A stretch of 64,000 nt of DNA, taken from NCBI GenBank assembly GCA_016721625.1, contig JADKHR010000001.1, positions 2,604,001 through 2,668,000 on the forward strand, written 5' to 3'. The DNA is from Elusimicrobiota bacterium (GTDB lineage Bacteria; Elusimicrobiota; Elusimicrobia; FEN-1173). Positions within the stretch are counted from its first letter, which is position 1, and every line of letters starts with the position of its first letter. This document shows positions 62,680-64,000 of this stretch, in pieces. Both the position numbers and the translations under genes were made by a program. The notes under the pieces were generated by a model. That model was not told the origin of the DNA and did no database searches. It saw only the letters and a list, made by a program, of their open reading frames with translations.

Positions 62680-63831
62680 TTACGAGGCGATGATTTCTCC
62701 ATCCCATAGTCGGCGTAGGAAATCGGCCCAGGGAAGGACGTGCACAAGGCCCATTTGACGCGGGCGGGGGTCGTGCGTCACCAGGATCAGCTTTTTGACC
62801 GTGTATTCTTCCGCGAAGGCCATGAGACCCTTGGCGTGGCGTGGTTGGGCCATGTCCGTGGATTTAACTTCCACCGCGACCTCGTGATCTCCGAGAATGA
62901 AGTCAACTTCCAACTGGGAGGCCGTGCGCCAATAGGAGAGGGGATACCGTATCCCCGAGTAATGGCTGTGCGCCAATAATTCTTGAAAATGGAAGTGCTC
63001 AAAAGCTTTTCCATAAGATTCGCTTTTCGGAACGATGGGTCCCCTCTTGAGAAGAAAATTAGCGAGTCCCACATCAAAGTAATAAAATTTCGGCGATCGG
63101 ATCACCCGCCGTTTCGGCCTTTTTTGAAAAACGGGGAGAAAGCGACCCACCAACGTGTCCTCCAATATCTCAAAGTATTGCCGCACGGTGGGACCGCTGA
63201 CGCCGCACTCTTGGGCAATATTCAGTTCATTGACGATTTCCCCATTGCTGAAAGCCGCCGATTCCAGGAACCGATGGAAAGCGGGAACATTGCGCACCAG
63301 CGCCTCTTGGGCGATCTCTTCTCGGAGATAGTCGACAACATACGACTGCATCATTTCCGTGTAATTATTGGAAAGGTAGTGCCGGGGAATCAACCCACGG
63401 TTCAAAGCCCAGTCCAGGCGAAAGCGGGGGATTTCCCGGGAGACCAAGGGAAACATTTCATAGCGAAGGGCTCGCCCTCCCAGCAGGTTCCCGCCCCCTC
63501 TTTTAAGTTTTCGAGCGCTGGATCCACACAGGATGAACTGGAATTTTGAGTGGGTGATCAGCCATTGCACCTCATCGAGAAGAGCCGGCACCTTTTGAAC
63601 TTCATCGATAATGATGGGACGACGGGCGAGGGTCGGGTTTTCCAACAGTTCTTCCCGCAGAAGAGCAGGTCTTTTTTGAAGACGGTCATAGTCATCCGAC
63701 AAAAGCAAATTATAAAACCGGGCCGTCGGGAACGATTTCTCCAGCCAGGTGCTTTTGCCCACCTGCCGGGGTCCCCAAAAAAAGCACGTCTCGCGCTTTA
63801 ATCGGGGAAATGTTTGCATGCGATTAAACAT
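62680..63831 (-). CDS. DUF4143-type AAA ATPase
   Basis: A 383-aa protein (from ATG 63831; ATGs at 63861 and 63819 are alternatives, the longer frame to 63948 only overlaps cydB). Walker A GPRQVGKST (residues about 20-28), Walker B PIIIDEVQKVP (about 73-82), sensor region ILCGSSARKLKRGG, and a C-terminal DUF4143 domain with a Mrr-like core (EVDFILGDHEVAVEVKSTD, about 308-326) and final VLPWADFLRRLWDGEI. Related proteins are widespread, often in variable copy number; their role is unknown. The sequence is visibly richer in A/T than neighbouring genes, which suggests transfer. It separates the two copies of the cydB end. Confidence 0.88.
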   Translation of the reverse strand: MFNRMQTFPRLKRETCFFWGPRQVGKSTWLEKSFPTARFYNLLLSDDYDRLQKRPALLREELLENPTLARRPIIIDEVQKVPALLDEVQWLITHSKFQFILCGSSARKLKRGGGNLLGGRALRYEMFPLVSREIPRFRLDWALNRGLIPRHYLSNNYTEMMQSYVVDYLREEIAQEALVRNVPAFHRFLESAAFSNGEIVNELNIAQECGVSGPTVRQYFEILEDTLVGRFLPVFQKRPKRRVIRSPKFYYFDVGLANFLLKRGPIVPKSESYGKAFEHFHFQELLAHSHYSGIRYPLSYWRTASQLEVDFILGDHEVAVEVKSTDMAQPRHAKGLMAFAEEYTVKKLILVTHDPRPRQMGLVHVLPWADFLRRLWDGEIIAS

Positions 63832-63862
63832 GATAAAAGAAAGTATACTTTGTTTTATCATG
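63829..63862. promoter_or_regulatory. Near-perfect 34-bp palindrome over the ATPase start
   Basis: Arms CATGATAAAA and TTTTATCATG with a centre AAAGTATACTTT; 32 of 34 positions are symmetric, the only break being one base pair 11 from each end. Each arm contains an ATG usable as the ATPase start on the minus strand (63861 and 63831). The centre holds TATACT, a possible -10 box, so the site could be an autoregulatory operator. The surrounding sequence is AT-rich in a GC-rich genome. Confidence 0.7.
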
Positions 63863-63902
63863 ATGAAGAAGGGCCTTTTTCCGCCCGGCGCGTCGCGCCG
63901 GA

Positions 63903-64000
63903 TCAATAGCTGAACTTGCCCAGCTCCACTTTCCCTCGGAAAACCCAATAGATGACGGCGGTGTAGGCCAGGACCATGGGCATGCCGAGGAACGCGATCA
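63903..64000 (-). CDS. cydB: Cytochrome bd ubiquinol oxidase subunit II, C-terminal end (rest outside window)
   Basis: Minus strand encodes IAFLGMPMVLAYTAVIYWVFRGKVELGKFSY and TGA (63903-63905). This is the last transmembrane helix and the tail of CydB; the rest of the gene and presumably cydA lie beyond the right edge. Cytochrome bd is a high-affinity terminal oxidase, so the organism can probably respire at low oxygen. Its tail differs from the relic copy by synonymous changes only. Confidence 0.85.
   Translation of the reverse strand, partial: IAFLGMPMVLAYTAVIYWVFRGKVELGKFSY
63956..63992. repeat. 37-bp direct repeat, copy 2 (in intact cydB)
   Basis: Identical to 62601-62637. It lies within the cydB coding sequence, upstream (on the minus strand) of the recoded last codons. 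Confidence 0.9.

Noticed and set aside
63832..63948. N-terminal extension of the ATPase to 63948
   Set aside because: That part overlaps the cydB end and encodes no family sequence; it also runs through the palindrome.

Overview
This 64 kb window is a GC-rich, gene-dense bacterial chromosome segment, almost certainly from a diderm (Gram-negative-type) bacterium. An Elusimicrobiota-like lineage or another poorly cultured phylum fits the gene set (dcw cluster, PorV-like and lamin-tail/FlgD surface proteins, MraZ, a UBA-domain protein, TrpB2, HD-GYP), but I cannot fix the phylum from sequence alone. MurE carries the DNPR motif of meso-diaminopimelate enzymes. No rRNA, CRISPR array or prophage is visible, and there is one tRNA.

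Layout. 1-2.2 kb: a partial unknown gene, a membrane-anchored hexapeptide-repeat acyltransferase, and a glycosyltransferase with a large internal deletion. 2.3-15.7 kb: a long plus-strand housekeeping run (hisS, aspS, phoH, an HD phosphohydrolase, ybeY, two CNNM/CBS proteins, mgtE, recO, glyQ, glyS), mostly with 4-base start/stop overlaps. 15.7-22.6 kb: a LysM protein and a TPR protein under their own promoter, then dprA, topA, xerC/D and a UBA-domain protein of unknown role. 22.7-33.9 kb: a division and cell-wall cluster mraZ-rsmH-ftsL-ftsI-murE-murF-mraY-murD-ftsW-murG, continuing into surE and uvrB in place of murC/murB/ftsQAZ. 36.8-43.9 kb: a GAF/HD-GYP gene divergent from nadC-birA-hybrid kinase, then mtnP, a membrane protein and a NUDIX hydrolase. 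43.9-47.6 kb: a three-gene surface/outer-membrane operon (lamin-tail + FlgD-like fold, PorV-like barrel, larger barrel). 47.6-60.3 kb: glpD, a LOG-family protein, trpB2, a secreted nuclease, tRNA-Leu, an SPFH protein, a membrane/TPR protein and an AddB/AddA-like nuclease-helicase pair. 60.3-64 kb, minus strand: cydB (only its 3' end), a DUF4143-type ATPase, a relic cydB tail, amt and a PII gene.

Most interesting signals. (1) The ATPase gene sits between the intact 3' end of cydB and a second, broken copy of that 3' end. The copies share an identical 37-bp block, and their last 13 codons encode the same peptide with 10 synonymous differences, as if an element entered cydB and brought a recoded tail that repaired it. 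A near-perfect 34-bp palindrome covers the ATPase start. (2) amt has a clear promoter, a perfect 24-bp palindrome at the predicted +1, and a terminator-like hairpin with six U in the leader, which together suggest attenuation. Its PII partner has Glu instead of the uridylylated Tyr51. (3) At least seven genes, several of them essential (hisS, murD, uvrB), carry single-base indels, nearly all at short homopolymers. This is most simply explained by residual sequencing error and affects how the annotation should be read.

Promoters where visible follow TTGACA-N17-TAGAAT/TATAAT. Several place the predicted start of transcription at or next to the start codon, which suggests leaderless mRNAs.
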